The notes under the pieces: model-generated
What the model was told of the DNA's origin: nothing
The model's input: only the letters and a program-made list of their open reading frames with translations
Databases searched by the model: none
Shown: in pieces, positions 1-7,889 of the stretch
Position numbering within the stretch: the stretch's first letter is position 1
Layout of the letters: the number at the start of each line of letters is the position of its first letter
NCBI GenBank assembly: GCA_002348365.1
Contig: DEBC01000168.1
Location: forward strand, 1-17,505
Length of the DNA stretch: 17,505 nt
Source of the DNA: Alphaproteobacteria bacterium UBA2966
GTDB taxonomy: Bacteria; Pseudomonadota; Alphaproteobacteria; UBA2966
Direction: 5' to 3'
Translations under genes and position numbers: made by a program

Positions 1-1
1 G

Positions 2-202
2 TTGTCGGAGCGAGGGCTCTCGGAGCGGATGAAAGTCGAACGCTTCTACTGTTTTGGTCAGTGCGACGATGGACCAAACGTGCGCTACTATCCAGGCGGA
101 ACCTGTTTCAGCAACGTTGGTGGCGATGACGTCGCCACCATCCTCGACACGCTGGAAGAGGCGTTGGGGGAAGTTCCTAGATTGAGTATTCGCCTCGCCT
201 AA
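2..202 (+). CDS. Thioredoxin-like [2Fe-2S] ferredoxin domain protein (3' part, runs off the left edge)
   Basis: Only the C-terminal ~66 residues are in the window. The frame is open to the first base, so the gene probably starts upstream; the TTG at base 2 is only the first possible start. The motif CFGQCDDGPNV, then YYPGGTCF and a helix rich in D/E and L (DDVATILDTLEEAL), is the second half of small thioredoxin-fold [2Fe-2S] ferredoxins. In that family the typical pattern is C-x3-C-x-x-GP-x-V-x-x-YP-x-G followed by an ED-x-x-x-IL helix. Family members are soluble electron carriers or cluster-binding accessory proteins. No partner gene is visible. An alternative is another small Cys-rich family with the same fold, such as a NuoE-like C-terminus. 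The stop is followed by a gap of 68 bases before the convergent gene. Confidence 0.6.
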   Translation: MSERGLSERMKVERFYCFGQCDDGPNVRYYPGGTCFSNVGGDDVATILDTLEEALGEVPRLSIRLA

Positions 203-270
203 CCTCTCCCATCAAGGAGGAAAGCAGATAGGCAGAGTAGATGGGTGAGCTCGTGGCTCGCGGCGAAAAC

Positions 271-795
271 CTACTCCGCGGCCTGCTGATCGGAATTGGT
301 CACGGTCACGTCGAGGTCCACGGTGATGGGCGTTTGCAGTGAATCGAGCACCGGGCAATGGGCGTCGACGGCTTCGCGCAGGCGGGCAATATCATCGGAA
401 CTCGCAGGCGTGTCCAAAGTGACCGTGCCGGTTACGCGCTGCAGACCGGCACGGATGCCATCGACGTTGACGAAGCCACGTAGATCAGCCTCGCCAGTCA
501 CGGTCACCGAGACGTTGTTGAGCGGGATTTCCATGGCATCAGCATAAAGGCGGTAGGTGACCTCCTGGCAGGCGGCGAGCGCCGCGAGCAGTATTTCCGA
601 AGGTTTGGGTCCTTTGTCGTTGCCGCCGAAATTCTTGGGCTCGTCGGCTACGATTGTGAAGTCGCGGATAGAGATGTGGCTCTCGAAGCCCTCGACCTGG
701 CGGCTCTGCACAGTTGCCGTCAACAGTCCGCGTTCGGGCCTCTCGCGAAGCTTCTCCTGTGAAGTATCGAAAACCTTTTTCATCCGGAATTGCAT
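271..795 (-). CDS. OsmC family protein
   Basis: A 174-residue soluble protein of the OsmC/Ohr/YhfA superfamily, whose known members are thiol peroxidases reducing organic hydroperoxides or related binding proteins. Visible hallmarks are the KPSEILLAALAACQEVT helix with the first reactive Cys, and AHCPVLDSL near the C-terminus with the second Cys. The GPKPSE-x-LLAALAAC pattern and length fit the YhfA/OsmC-like branch better than Ohr. I chose the ATG at 795 because GAGAAG lies 7 nt upstream of it; a GTG at 801 is in frame but only 1 nt from that Shine-Dalgarno sequence, and ATG 783 is another option. It lies 68 nt downstream of the sulfatase-fold gene on the same strand and may be co-transcribed. 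The physiological substrate cannot be read from sequence. Confidence 0.9.
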   Translation of the reverse strand: MQFRMKKVFDTSQEKLRERPERGLLTATVQSRQVEGFESHISIRDFTIVADEPKNFGGNDKGPKPSEILLAALAACQEVTYRLYADAMEIPLNNVSVTVTGEADLRGFVNVDGIRAGLQRVTGTVTLDTPASSDDIARLREAVDAHCPVLDSLQTPITVDLDVTVTNSDQQAAE

Positions 796-863
796 TGCCA
801 CGCTTCTCAGGTTTATTCAGTATTGACCAATCCAGGACATCGTCGGCAATTGCTGTGTAGAAA

Positions 864-2840
864 TCAATCACCTGCGGCGCGGGTATTTTCCACATACGGA
901 TTGAAGTATTGCTTCTGCCGCGTGATGAATTCTCGGGCTTTGGCGAGAACACCGGGGGGCAGTGGCAGCGTCACGGGCTCGTCGCCGGAGCCCAGAGTTT
1001 CATAGATATTCGCATCGTTTTCGCCGTTGAAGAACAGGGATTTAAAGCCATCCATCACGACGGCGTAGTCGATAGGTGTGCCCCGCCGGAGTAGAGACAG
1101 CACCAGGGCTGCGTCGCGCGCGGGATCGAAGGTTAGCAGATTCTTCCCCGAGAACATCTCTTCTAAGGGAAGGGAGACATCCAGAGCCGACAGCACTGTG
1201 GGTGCCACATCTGCGTGTGACGTCACGGAATACTGGACATCGAGCGGCTTGGGGGCGCGGATCACGAAAGGTACCCGGGTCTGGTAGTCGTTAAGGGACA
1301 TCGAATGCCCGAGACGGCCGTGCTCGAAGAATTCCTCGCCGTGATCACCGGTAACCACGATGAGGGTGTTGTCGAGCTGGCCCCTTGCATTGAGGTCGGT
1401 CACGATACGGTGGATCAAATGATCGAGATAGTGGACGGAGTTGAGGTAACGGGCATGCAATTCCGTTGCCTTCTCCCTGAGACTGAAGTCCCCGGCATAG
1501 AAATTCACGTCGAGCGCAGGTTGGAATTTGGCGAAGCGATCCGGGTAGTAATAGTTGTAGTGCGGCGCGAACAGGAACAGGAAGTCGAAGAAGCGTCCCT
1601 CCGTGCGGGCAGCCGACGTTTCAAGGTACCGATCGACGAGAGCTTCGTCCTCGATATCGAGCTGCCGTCGCTTCACCTGCAGATCCAGAGGGCCGATCTT
1701 CATATCATTGATGATCACCTGTTCGTCTACCGCGTCGCCGAATGCATACCGGTCCATATCCCGGTAGTTCAGACTCGATGAAGAAAACAGGCTGAGGTGG
1801 TAGCCGAGGCGTTTGAGGATGGCAGGAAATAGCGGCTGAAGGTCGTGCTCTACGCTGGCGAACCAGTAGAGGGGGCTCTGGCCGGACATGAGGGAAAACA
1901 ACGATTCCGCGGTGCTATTGGCGCCTGCATAGTGGGTCGGAGAACTCCATGCGTTGTTCGCGGCGAATTCCGTAAGGTTCGGCATCACTTCGGGTGTAAA
2001 CGTATCCCAACGCCAGCTTTCAGCGACGATGTAGACGATGTTCCAATCATGGGTGGAAGTGACGTTTTCCGGAAGGGTGAACTGGTCGCGGAAGGCCCGG
2101 TGCGCCCGCGTCTCGATCGCGTCTTGATACCTGACGCGCAGGGTTTGGAGATCAGCAGCGATGTGGCGCCGGGGAATATCGAGCGCCTGCCAGATATCGG
2201 ACAGTCCCAGGTCGGCGTATCTGGGTGGAAAGACGGGCAGCATTCCGGTGTTGTAGGAGGCTTCGAGCAGATGCACGTGGGACTGGTAGGACCAGGTTAG
2301 CCAACTCGCGCTGCTGACCGGAATGCTGGCCACAACGAGCCATCCTGAAGCCGCTATCGTCCTGGCCGCACGGCGAACAGTTCCGTACCGGTTGGCGGCG
2401 AGGAGGAGCGCCTGTAGCACGAGAAGGCAGGCCGTCCCGCCGGCAATGAGCATGAGCCTCATTCCCGAGATAGCAAGATCGATGAGAATTCCGGGTTCGA
2501 ACAGCAGCCGGATGAAATACGCGTTCAGATGGATACGAAAGAAATAGAGGGTCTGGAGGTCGGCATACAGATATGTGAAGAACAGCGCGAACAACCACGC
2601 GTAAAGCGGTGCGACCAGCGGCTGGGGCCAGGGAGGCATGCGGCATACAGCTATGACAACGCTCCACAGGAACAGTCCGTGCGTCAGATGAAAGGCGAGT
2701 GTTTCCGGCAATGGTGGCGTGCTGCGGAGCCCGAAGTCGAACACATTGAGATAGGCGTAGGCGCCCATTGCCGCCAAAAGGGCTGCCAGATTAACCGCAT
2801 CGGCAATGGCGAACCTCTCGTCTTTGAGCCGGGCCCACAT
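864..2840 (-). CDS. YejM/LtaS-like membrane sulfatase-fold protein (phosphoglycerol transferase/alkaline phosphatase superfamily)
   Basis: A 658-residue inner-membrane protein with about five N-terminal membrane segments (roughly residues 14-190) and a periplasmic sulfatase-fold domain (about 265-610). The N-terminal stretch DLQTLYFFRIHLN resembles the DUF3413 membrane domain of YejM/PbgA. Catalytic-type motifs are NIVYIVAESW (metal ligand E274), GANSTAESLFSLMSG (candidate Thr nucleophile T310, as in LtaS/YejM), and GDHGEEFFEHGRLGH (D499, H500). In this superfamily LtaS moves phosphoglycerol, EptA-type enzymes move phosphoethanolamine, and YejM regulates LPS synthesis and has weak phosphatase activity. 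All key residues are present, so it may be catalytic. Its start codon overlaps the stop of the PAP2 gene as TGATG, which implies translational coupling and a shared envelope-lipid role. The true substrate is unknown. Confidence 0.88.
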   Translation of the reverse strand: MWARLKDERFAIADAVNLAALLAAMGAYAYLNVFDFGLRSTPPLPETLAFHLTHGLFLWSVVIAVCRMPPWPQPLVAPLYAWLFALFFTYLYADLQTLYFFRIHLNAYFIRLLFEPGILIDLAISGMRLMLIAGGTACLLVLQALLLAANRYGTVRRAARTIAASGWLVVASIPVSSASWLTWSYQSHVHLLEASYNTGMLPVFPPRYADLGLSDIWQALDIPRRHIAADLQTLRVRYQDAIETRAHRAFRDQFTLPENVTSTHDWNIVYIVAESWRWDTFTPEVMPNLTEFAANNAWSSPTHYAGANSTAESLFSLMSGQSPLYWFASVEHDLQPLFPAILKRLGYHLSLFSSSSLNYRDMDRYAFGDAVDEQVIINDMKIGPLDLQVKRRQLDIEDEALVDRYLETSAARTEGRFFDFLFLFAPHYNYYYPDRFAKFQPALDVNFYAGDFSLREKATELHARYLNSVHYLDHLIHRIVTDLNARGQLDNTLIVVTGDHGEEFFEHGRLGHSMSLNDYQTRVPFVIRAPKPLDVQYSVTSHADVAPTVLSALDVSLPLEEMFSGKNLLTFDPARDAALVLSLLRRGTPIDYAVVMDGFKSLFFNGENDANIYETLGSGDEPVTLPLPPGVLAKAREFITRQKQYFNPYVENTRAAGD

Positions 2841-3811
2841 CAGGACTGGATATGGCTTTCACGCTGCCATGGGAAGCGCAGGGCAATGCCGGGATTCCAG
2901 TTCCGCTTCTCCATCCAGATGACGATGAGATATACGGCTCCCGTCCAAAGGACGGCGGCCACGAGGTCGATGCCGTAATGATAGCGGAGCGCAACCGTCG
3001 AGAGGGTCACTCCGCCGGAAGCGATCACGCAAGTGTACCGGGCCCAACGCGGAAGATATCGCCAAGCCAAGATCGTCAGCAGCCAGGGAATGGCCGTGTG
3101 CAGGCTGGGGAACGCGTCCCAGTTGTAGCGTAGTAGATCAAATACGTGGCGTTCGATGATGGGTTGGGTGCCGATGGGATGCGTGAACTGTTCTCCCATG
3201 TAGTAGAGCGGGCCCGCCACAGGGATCAGCAAATACAGTACGTAACCACCCAGAAATCCGAACACCATGCCGCGGCGCAGGCGCATGAATCCGGCCATGC
3301 GCTTGGCCGAGGCGTATAGATAAAGCAGGATGAGTGCCGGCCCGAGGTAGTACACCTCGATGTAGAAGAACCACATCAGCCCGATGAACCACTCGGCATC
3401 CCAATGATCGATCCACAGCGGCAGAACCTTTCCGAACAGTGCCTCATCCAGGCGGATCATCAGCGGGTCCATGGGCTCGATGCCAAGCCAGACCGTGATG
3501 CGGTTAGCGTGCATGTGCTTCAGACTCTCATAGACCCCGAGCAGGCCGACGACGGGAATCCAATCGCGCAGGAAGCGGAAGAAGCGTCGTGTGCTGTGTC
3601 GATAGATCTCCCATGCGAAATAGCCGCAGAGAGCGACGACAGTCATGAAGGTGAGACGGCTTTGGTAAAGCGGTTCGAAGATGGGAGCCTCGGACGCCAG
3701 ACCCAGCGCCACGAGAGCAGCCAGCGCGCCAAGGACGAGCACTTCTTCCAGAGCGAGGAATATCCCGCCCTGGCTGGAGGCTGTGTCGTTGGGGGCGGAA
3801 AGTCCTTCCAT
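2840..3811 (-). CDS. PAP2-family membrane lipid phosphatase/phosphotransferase (AUR1/inositolphosphotransferase-like)
   Basis: A 323-residue polytopic membrane protein with about six hydrophobic segments. The PAP2 active-site motifs are present as FPSLHTA (S236, H238) and ALRYHYGID (H278, D282). The form FPSLH-T, together with a C3 motif lacking the classical Ser-Arg, matches the AUR1-like PAP2_3 subfamily, whose known members include inositol-phosphorylceramide synthases and bacterial inositolphosphotransferases. It therefore may transfer a phospho-head group as well as, or instead of, hydrolysing one. I see no clear Shine-Dalgarno before the ATG at 3811, so the start is less certain. The stop overlaps the start of the YejM-like gene by one base. 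The upstream 172-nt gap separates it from a divergent gene. Confidence 0.87.
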   Translation of the reverse strand: MEGLSAPNDTASSQGGIFLALEEVLVLGALAALVALGLASEAPIFEPLYQSRLTFMTVVALCGYFAWEIYRHSTRRFFRFLRDWIPVVGLLGVYESLKHMHANRITVWLGIEPMDPLMIRLDEALFGKVLPLWIDHWDAEWFIGLMWFFYIEVYYLGPALILLYLYASAKRMAGFMRLRRGMVFGFLGGYVLYLLIPVAGPLYYMGEQFTHPIGTQPIIERHVFDLLRYNWDAFPSLHTAIPWLLTILAWRYLPRWARYTCVIASGGVTLSTVALRYHYGIDLVAAVLWTGAVYLIVIWMEKRNWNPGIALRFPWQRESHIQS

Positions 3812-3983
3812 GGTTTAGCGGCCGTTCAATCGCCATCCGTGGTAATCGCTGGGGCGTCACTGCCAAGCATCCCAGCGCGGACGACCGTTGTCCACGGTCC
3901 AGCAGGGGAGGCGGCTGCGAAGTCGGATTCCATACCACAGCGCGTTAATTGCCCGTAAATCCGAGAACGGGACCATCGGCTCC
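3812..3983. promoter_or_regulatory. Divergent intergenic region with a small inverted repeat
   Basis: These 172 bases separate the PAP2 gene (minus) from the spermidine-synthase-like membrane gene (plus), so both promoters should lie here. No sigma-70 boxes are convincing. A perfect 6-bp inverted repeat, GACCGT with a 5-nt loop and ACGGTC, sits at 3883-3899 and could be an operator or simply chance. If the plus gene started at the GTG at 3888, the coding region would extend into this gap, but the extra 32 residues do not look like part of the protein. Confidence 0.35.
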
Positions 3984-6203
3984 ATGGCTCTGATCTATTT
4001 GATCTTCTTTCTGTCGGGCTTTCCGGCTCTTGTTTACCAACTGGTCTGGCAGCGCGCCCTGTTCACCATCTACGGCGTCAATATCGAGTCGATCACGGTC
4101 GTTGTCGCAGCCTTCATGGTCGGCCTGGGCCTCGGCAGCCTTTTTGGAGGTGTCGTGTCGCGTATGGTCCGCTTCCCGCTGCCTGTCGCTTTCGGTCTCG
4201 TGGAGTTGGGGATCGGCGCATACGGGTTCTGGTCCCTCGCAGTCTTCGACTGGGCCGCCGAGCTTACGGCAGGTGTGTCCACGCTGCAGACCTTTCTGTT
4301 CTCCTTCGCTCTGGTAGTCGTCCCCACGGTTTTCATGGGTGCCACGCTTCCCATACTGGTGGCCTTTCTGGTGCGCCGCTCGGGGAACGTGGGCCGCTCG
4401 GTCGGTGCGCTGTATTTCGTCAACACACTCGGGGCCGCCGCGGCTTGCCTGGCTGTCGCGCTGTGGTTGTTCGCCGCGCTGGGAAAGTCGGGCGCCGTGA
4501 ATCTGGCCGTGTCCCTCAACCTGCTGATTGGGATTGGAGCCCTGCTGTTTCACGTCTTCGACCGCGGCGGGATAGGACCTGCACCTGGGCTCAACGCACC
4601 GGGCGCGATGGTGCGCGGAGCGACACACGCGTTTGCGACGCCATTCCCAATCGCACTATTGCTGGTTGCTTTAACAGGCTTCATTTCGTTGTCGTACGAG
4701 ATTCTGTGGGCGCGGATGTACTCTTTCGTTAGCGCCGGACATCCCGCCAGCTTCCCCTTGTTTCTTGGTTTCTTCCTCGGTGGTATCGCCGTCGGCGCCC
4801 ATTTCAGCCGGCGATTCTGTGATCGGGATGACGTGACGGGAAGCCCACACCACCTGCATGCCATCGCCTGGTTTGTGCTTATGGCTAACATTGTCGGGTT
4901 CTTGACGGTTCCCGTTCTGGCGCACGCCGTGTCCAACGGGTTCCTTTGGGTTTGGACCTTGCTGCTGACCTCGATCGCTGCCGCGACGCTGGGGGCAGCC
5001 CTTCCACTGCTCAGCCATTTCTGCATTCCAGCGAACGAGCGAGCAGGAGCGGGGATGAGCTACCTTTATGTCGCCAATATCCTGGGATCGGCGGCCGGCA
5101 GCCTGATTACTGGGTTCCTGCTGCTTCAGGTGTGGTCGCCACAGCAGATCTCGATATTCCTGCTACTGCTCGGAACTGCAACGAGTGCCGCGATATTCCT
5201 GCTACCACAGGTCCGCACCAATGGCGCTGTGATCCGCGTGGGTGGCGTGCTCATCGTTGCGGCTATCGGCGTCGGAAGCGCTGGACCGTTGTTCGACCGT
5301 CTCTATGAGCGGTTGCAATACAAGCATCTCGCCGGGACGGAATTCCGCATCGACCGCGTCAGAGAAAATCGTAGCGGCGTGATCACCGTGAATAACCGGG
5401 GCCAGATTTTCGGCGGCGGCGTCTACGACGGAATCTTCAGTGTCGATCTCGTCAACGACCGAAACCACATCATCCGGCCCTTCGCGCTTTCGGCGCTGCA
5501 TCCTTCACCCCGGAAGGTGCTGATGATCGGTCTCGGCTCCGGTTCTTGGACGCAGGTTATTGCCAACAATCCCGACGTGGAGCGCGTGACCATGGTCGAG
5601 ATAAATCCTGCCTACTATGAGGTCGCCTCAGCCTATCCCGCGACCGAGTCCCTGTTGGCCAATCCCAAGGTTGAGGCGATCGTCGACGATGCCCGTAGAT
5701 GGCTTGCGGCCAACCCCGATGTCAGGTTCGACGCGATCGTCGCCAACACCACTTTCCATTGGCGTGTCTTCGCCACGAACCTGTTGTCGGTTGAATTCCT
5801 GGAACTGATCCGCCGGCACCTCAACCCGGGCGGCATCTATTACTTTAATTCGACGTGGTCGGAAGAAGCGCAGAAAACGGCTGCCAGCGTCTACCCTTAT
5901 GCGTTCCGGCTGAAGAACATGATGGTTGTCAGCGATAGCCCAATTGTATTTGACGCGTCGCATTGGCGTGATGTGCTCATCAGATATCGGATCGATGGAC
6001 ACGAGGTGTTCAATAACGACAATTCATCGCATCGCCAACGTTTGGAAGAGGTGTTAGCGCTCATTGATAACCGCCGACCCTATTCATACGACGAACGATG
6101 GGCGACGGGCCTCGAGTCTCGCGAGGAGATTCTTGCCCGAACGGCGGACCTCGAACTCATCACCGATGACAATATGTTGACCGAGTGGACTTTTGCCCGC
6201 TGA
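3984..6203 (+). CDS. Fused multi-pass membrane protein with spermidine-synthase-like domain
   Basis: A 739-residue protein with roughly a dozen hydrophobic segments in residues 1-435 and a Rossmann-type spermidine-synthase-like domain from about 440 to the end. The nucleotide-binding features are VLMIGLGSGSW (about 513-522), MVEINP (537-542) and VDDARRW (567-573), typical of SpeE-like domains. The position where aminopropyltransferases carry the catalytic Asp (DSSDP-type motif after FD-x-I) reads IVANTTFHWR, so classical spermidine synthesis is doubtful. Such membrane-fused forms are widespread and of unknown function. I prefer the ATG at 3984 because the protein then begins directly with the first membrane helix (MALIYLIFFLSG); upstream in-frame starts add a polar leader. 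The ribosome binding site is weak. A cupin gene follows 56 nt downstream on the same strand. Confidence 0.85.
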   Translation: MALIYLIFFLSGFPALVYQLVWQRALFTIYGVNIESITVVVAAFMVGLGLGSLFGGVVSRMVRFPLPVAFGLVELGIGAYGFWSLAVFDWAAELTAGVSTLQTFLFSFALVVVPTVFMGATLPILVAFLVRRSGNVGRSVGALYFVNTLGAAAACLAVALWLFAALGKSGAVNLAVSLNLLIGIGALLFHVFDRGGIGPAPGLNAPGAMVRGATHAFATPFPIALLLVALTGFISLSYEILWARMYSFVSAGHPASFPLFLGFFLGGIAVGAHFSRRFCDRDDVTGSPHHLHAIAWFVLMANIVGFLTVPVLAHAVSNGFLWVWTLLLTSIAAATLGAALPLLSHFCIPANERAGAGMSYLYVANILGSAAGSLITGFLLLQVWSPQQISIFLLLLGTATSAAIFLLPQVRTNGAVIRVGGVLIVAAIGVGSAGPLFDRLYERLQYKHLAGTEFRIDRVRENRSGVITVNNRGQIFGGGVYDGIFSVDLVNDRNHIIRPFALSALHPSPRKVLMIGLGSGSWTQVIANNPDVERVTMVEINPAYYEVASAYPATESLLANPKVEAIVDDARRWLAANPDVRFDAIVANTTFHWRVFATNLLSVEFLELIRRHLNPGGIYYFNSTWSEEAQKTAASVYPYAFRLKNMMVVSDSPIVFDASHWRDVLIRYRIDGHEVFNNDNSSHRQRLEEVLALIDNRRPYSYDERWATGLESREEILARTADLELITDDNMLTEWTFAR

Positions 6204-6259
6204 CGCATTCGCGCGAGAATAGGCGAATCAGACTCAACAACCGGCTGGCAATCGCGACC

Positions 6260-6604
6260 ATGGCTCAACATTCGGAGCGCCCCTATGAAGTGGAGAATGT
6301 CGAGATCGTGGCCGACAGTGACGGTCTGCGAGTGCAAATTTTCACATTGGCAGAGGGCCAATGCGTGCCCTGGCATTTTCACAGCGTCATCACCGATACC
6401 TTCGCTTGCCTGGAGGGACCCATGGTGATCCGTACGAACGACGATATCGATGCGTACAGGCTTAATCCCGGGGATACCTGCGAGATCAAACCCCTGATCG
6501 CGCACCGTGTTTCAGGTGAGGGGGACGGTCCATGCAAGTTCCTGATCGTTCAGGGCGTCGGCACGTACGATTACAATCCGGTGGAAGAGCCTGCAGAGGG
6601 CTAG
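6260..6604 (+). CDS. Small cupin-domain protein
   Basis: A 114-residue single-domain cupin. The first cupin motif is visible as GQCVPWHFHSVITDTF (H39 and H41 as likely metal ligands, with T45/D46 where a Glu is usual), and the second as LNPGDTCEIKPLIAHRV (G71, H82). It resembles small cupins that have WHxHS-x-x-TD in place of the canonical HxHxxxxE. Function is not predictable: family members bind metals and act as isomerases, dioxygenases or sensors. I chose the ATG at 6260; an in-frame GTG at 6185 would overlap the preceding gene and add a non-cupin leader. No strong Shine-Dalgarno is seen. Co-orientation with the membrane spermidine-synthase-like gene suggests co-transcription. Confidence 0.82.
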   Translation: MAQHSERPYEVENVEIVADSDGLRVQIFTLAEGQCVPWHFHSVITDTFACLEGPMVIRTNDDIDAYRLNPGDTCEIKPLIAHRVSGEGDGPCKFLIVQGVGTYDYNPVEEPAEG

Positions 6605-6704
6605 GCAACGGAGTTCGTCCGACCTCACGAAATGCTGAATTGTACAGAACGCTGAAAAACCTTAGCATGCAACAACTTGCGCAATTTACAGGAGCGCCGT
6701 GGAG

Positions 6705-6986
6705 ATGTCTGTCCGGCGCATGATCGCAGTTACCTTCTGTTTATGTATCGTCGGTGTGGGATCCGCATTCGGGGGCGAAACTGAGCCGGCTATCGGCTCG
6801 ATGTCTACGCCTGAACGCGCGGTCAAACCCTTCGACAAGACAAATCCGATGCACATTCAGCGCTATTACGATCAGCTGAACAAAAGGCTGCCCGTTGATC
6901 GGGACGGAAAGCCGTTCCCCATGGGGGACGGCTGCCTGCCTCCAGCCCCGTGGCTGCCATTGCTGATGAAGCCCAAGATCTCCTAA
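6705..6986 (+). CDS. Hypothetical small exported protein
   Basis: About 93 residues that I do not recognise. A typical signal peptide is visible: Arg residues at the N-terminus, hydrophobic core IAVTFCLCIVGVGSAF, and a likely cleavage near FGG-ET. The mature part is polar (motifs PFDKTNPMHIQRYYDQLNKRL and RDGKPFPMG) and ends in a proline-rich tail, CLPPAPWLP. AGGAG at 6690-6694 serves either the ATG at 6705 (10-nt spacing) or a GTG at 6699 (4-nt spacing). The gene lies alone between the cupin and a GC-rich palindromic element about 80 nt after its stop. The abrupt C-terminus could be natural or a truncation; nothing in the sequence decides this. Confidence 0.55.
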   Translation: MSVRRMIAVTFCLCIVGVGSAFGGETEPAIGSMSTPERAVKPFDKTNPMHIQRYYDQLNKRLPVDRDGKPFPMGDGCLPPAPWLPLLMKPKIS

Positions 6987-7065
6987 AACTTCCAGCCAGA
7001 TTAAACGCTTTATCTTTTCGATCTGCCCTCAGCGGGAGAGTGGCATCCATATGTGTTCCGATTTT

Positions 7066-7182
7066 ACTCCCTCCCCCTAGCAGGGGGAGGGTTGGGTGGG
7101 GGTGGAAAAAGGTTGTCTGCGCTGTGGGACGCCAAGCACTAAACACCCTCCTCTACACTCCCCCCTTCAAGGGGGGAAGACT
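7066..7182. repeat. GC-rich palindromic intergenic element (two hairpins in inverted orientation)
   Basis: In the 284-base gap between two genes, 7069-7091 forms a 9-10 bp hairpin (CCTCCCCCT ... AGGGGGAGG, tiny loop), followed by a G-rich tract TTGGGTGGGGGTGG. About 70 bases further, 7159-7177 forms a second hairpin (TCCCCCCTT C AAGGGGGGA), preceded by CACCCTCCTCTACAC. The reverse complement of the right end resembles the left end, hairpin followed by a G-rich flank, so the whole is an imperfect inverted unit of about 117 bp. This layout is typical of dispersed palindromic repeats in alphaproteobacterial intergenic regions. It could also act as a transcription terminator, though no U-tract follows. 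Confidence 0.65.
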
Positions 7183-7270
7183 CAACAGGAATTGTCGGTC
7201 AGGTGGACGCTGCGGGTGGCGCCTGTTAATGCTGGCGACCTGGGCCCCACAAGCATTCGGAGATCGACTG

Positions 7271-7837
7271 GTGCCGTTTTTCAGCTTTCTCGATGACGAT
7301 TCCGGTATGCGTGATATCGCACAGCATGACCGCGAGCGCTTCATCCATCTCTACAAGTTTTGTCACGCCGTCATGCGTGATCCGTCGCCGTTCAGTGACG
7401 CCGAGAAGGAATTCATCGCCGCATACGTCTCCGGCGTGAACGCCTGTCAATGGTGCCATGGCGCCCATTCGGTTACAGCACAGGCCTTGGGAGCCGACGA
7501 AGCGGCGCTGAAGAAATCCCTCGAGGATCTCGACTCAGCTCCTATCGACGAGCGACTCAAACCCGTCCTGAGATACGTGGAGAAACTGACTTTGACACCA
7601 AGCCGTGTCACCGAAAAGGACATTGAGGAAGTCAGAAACGCGGGTTGGGAAGAAGACGCAATCCAGGACGCCATCCTCATCTGCGCCGTCTTCAATTGTT
7701 ACAACCCGATTGTCGATGGGTACGGCGTGAAGGGCCGACGAGATCTGTACGACCTGCATGGCGCGCGCATCGCCGAAGGCGGCTATGCAAGCATGAGCAA
7801 GATCGAGGCGTCGGAGCGTTCGGCGACGTCCGCGTAA
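7271..7837 (+). CDS. Carboxymuconolactone decarboxylase/AhpD-like peroxidase-related protein
   Basis: A 188-residue all-helical AhpD/CMD-fold protein. The redox motif NACQWCHGAH (C59, C62, H66) is the CxxC-x-x-x-H of AhpD-like alkylhydroperoxidases, preceded by EKEFIAAYVSG. The C-terminal helices (AGWEEDAIQDAILICAVFN, then a VDGYGV motif) are typical of the 'peroxidase-related enzyme' branch. I chose the GTG at 7271: GGAG at 7259-7262 gives 8-nt spacing, and the protein then begins MPFFSFLDDD like its relatives. The frame is open far upstream (to 6950), but that extension runs through the palindromic repeat and is not homologous. It probably has peroxidase or disulfide-reductase activity in the cytoplasm. 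The stop is 52 nt before the transporter. Confidence 0.88.
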   Translation: MPFFSFLDDDSGMRDIAQHDRERFIHLYKFCHAVMRDPSPFSDAEKEFIAAYVSGVNACQWCHGAHSVTAQALGADEAALKKSLEDLDSAPIDERLKPVLRYVEKLTLTPSRVTEKDIEEVRNAGWEEDAIQDAILICAVFNCYNPIVDGYGVKGRRDLYDLHGARIAEGGYASMSKIEASERSATSA

Positions 7838-7889
7838 CCCGAATTCGCCGGCGGTTCGCACGCATCGAGTCAGCGATCGGGTAAGTATC

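Noticed and set aside
214..220. Perfect AAGGAGG Shine-Dalgarno on the plus strand after the first gene
   Set aside because: The nearest ATG (241) is 20 nt away and gives only a short frame antisense to the OsmC gene, so it is probably chance or a relic.
1305..1781. Plus-strand open frame within the YejM-like gene
   Set aside because: Acidic, low-complexity translation antisense to conserved sulfatase motifs; an artefact of codon bias.
3945..4628. Long open frame on the minus strand opposite the membrane protein
   Set aside because: It is rich in Arg, Gln, Asp and His with no recognisable fold, lies wholly within a clearly coding gene on the other strand, and is what high-GC antisense frames look like.
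6950..7270. N-terminal extension of the AhpD-like protein
   Set aside because: The frame is open but runs through the GC-rich hairpins, and a good Shine-Dalgarno plus family-like N-terminus fix the start at 7271.
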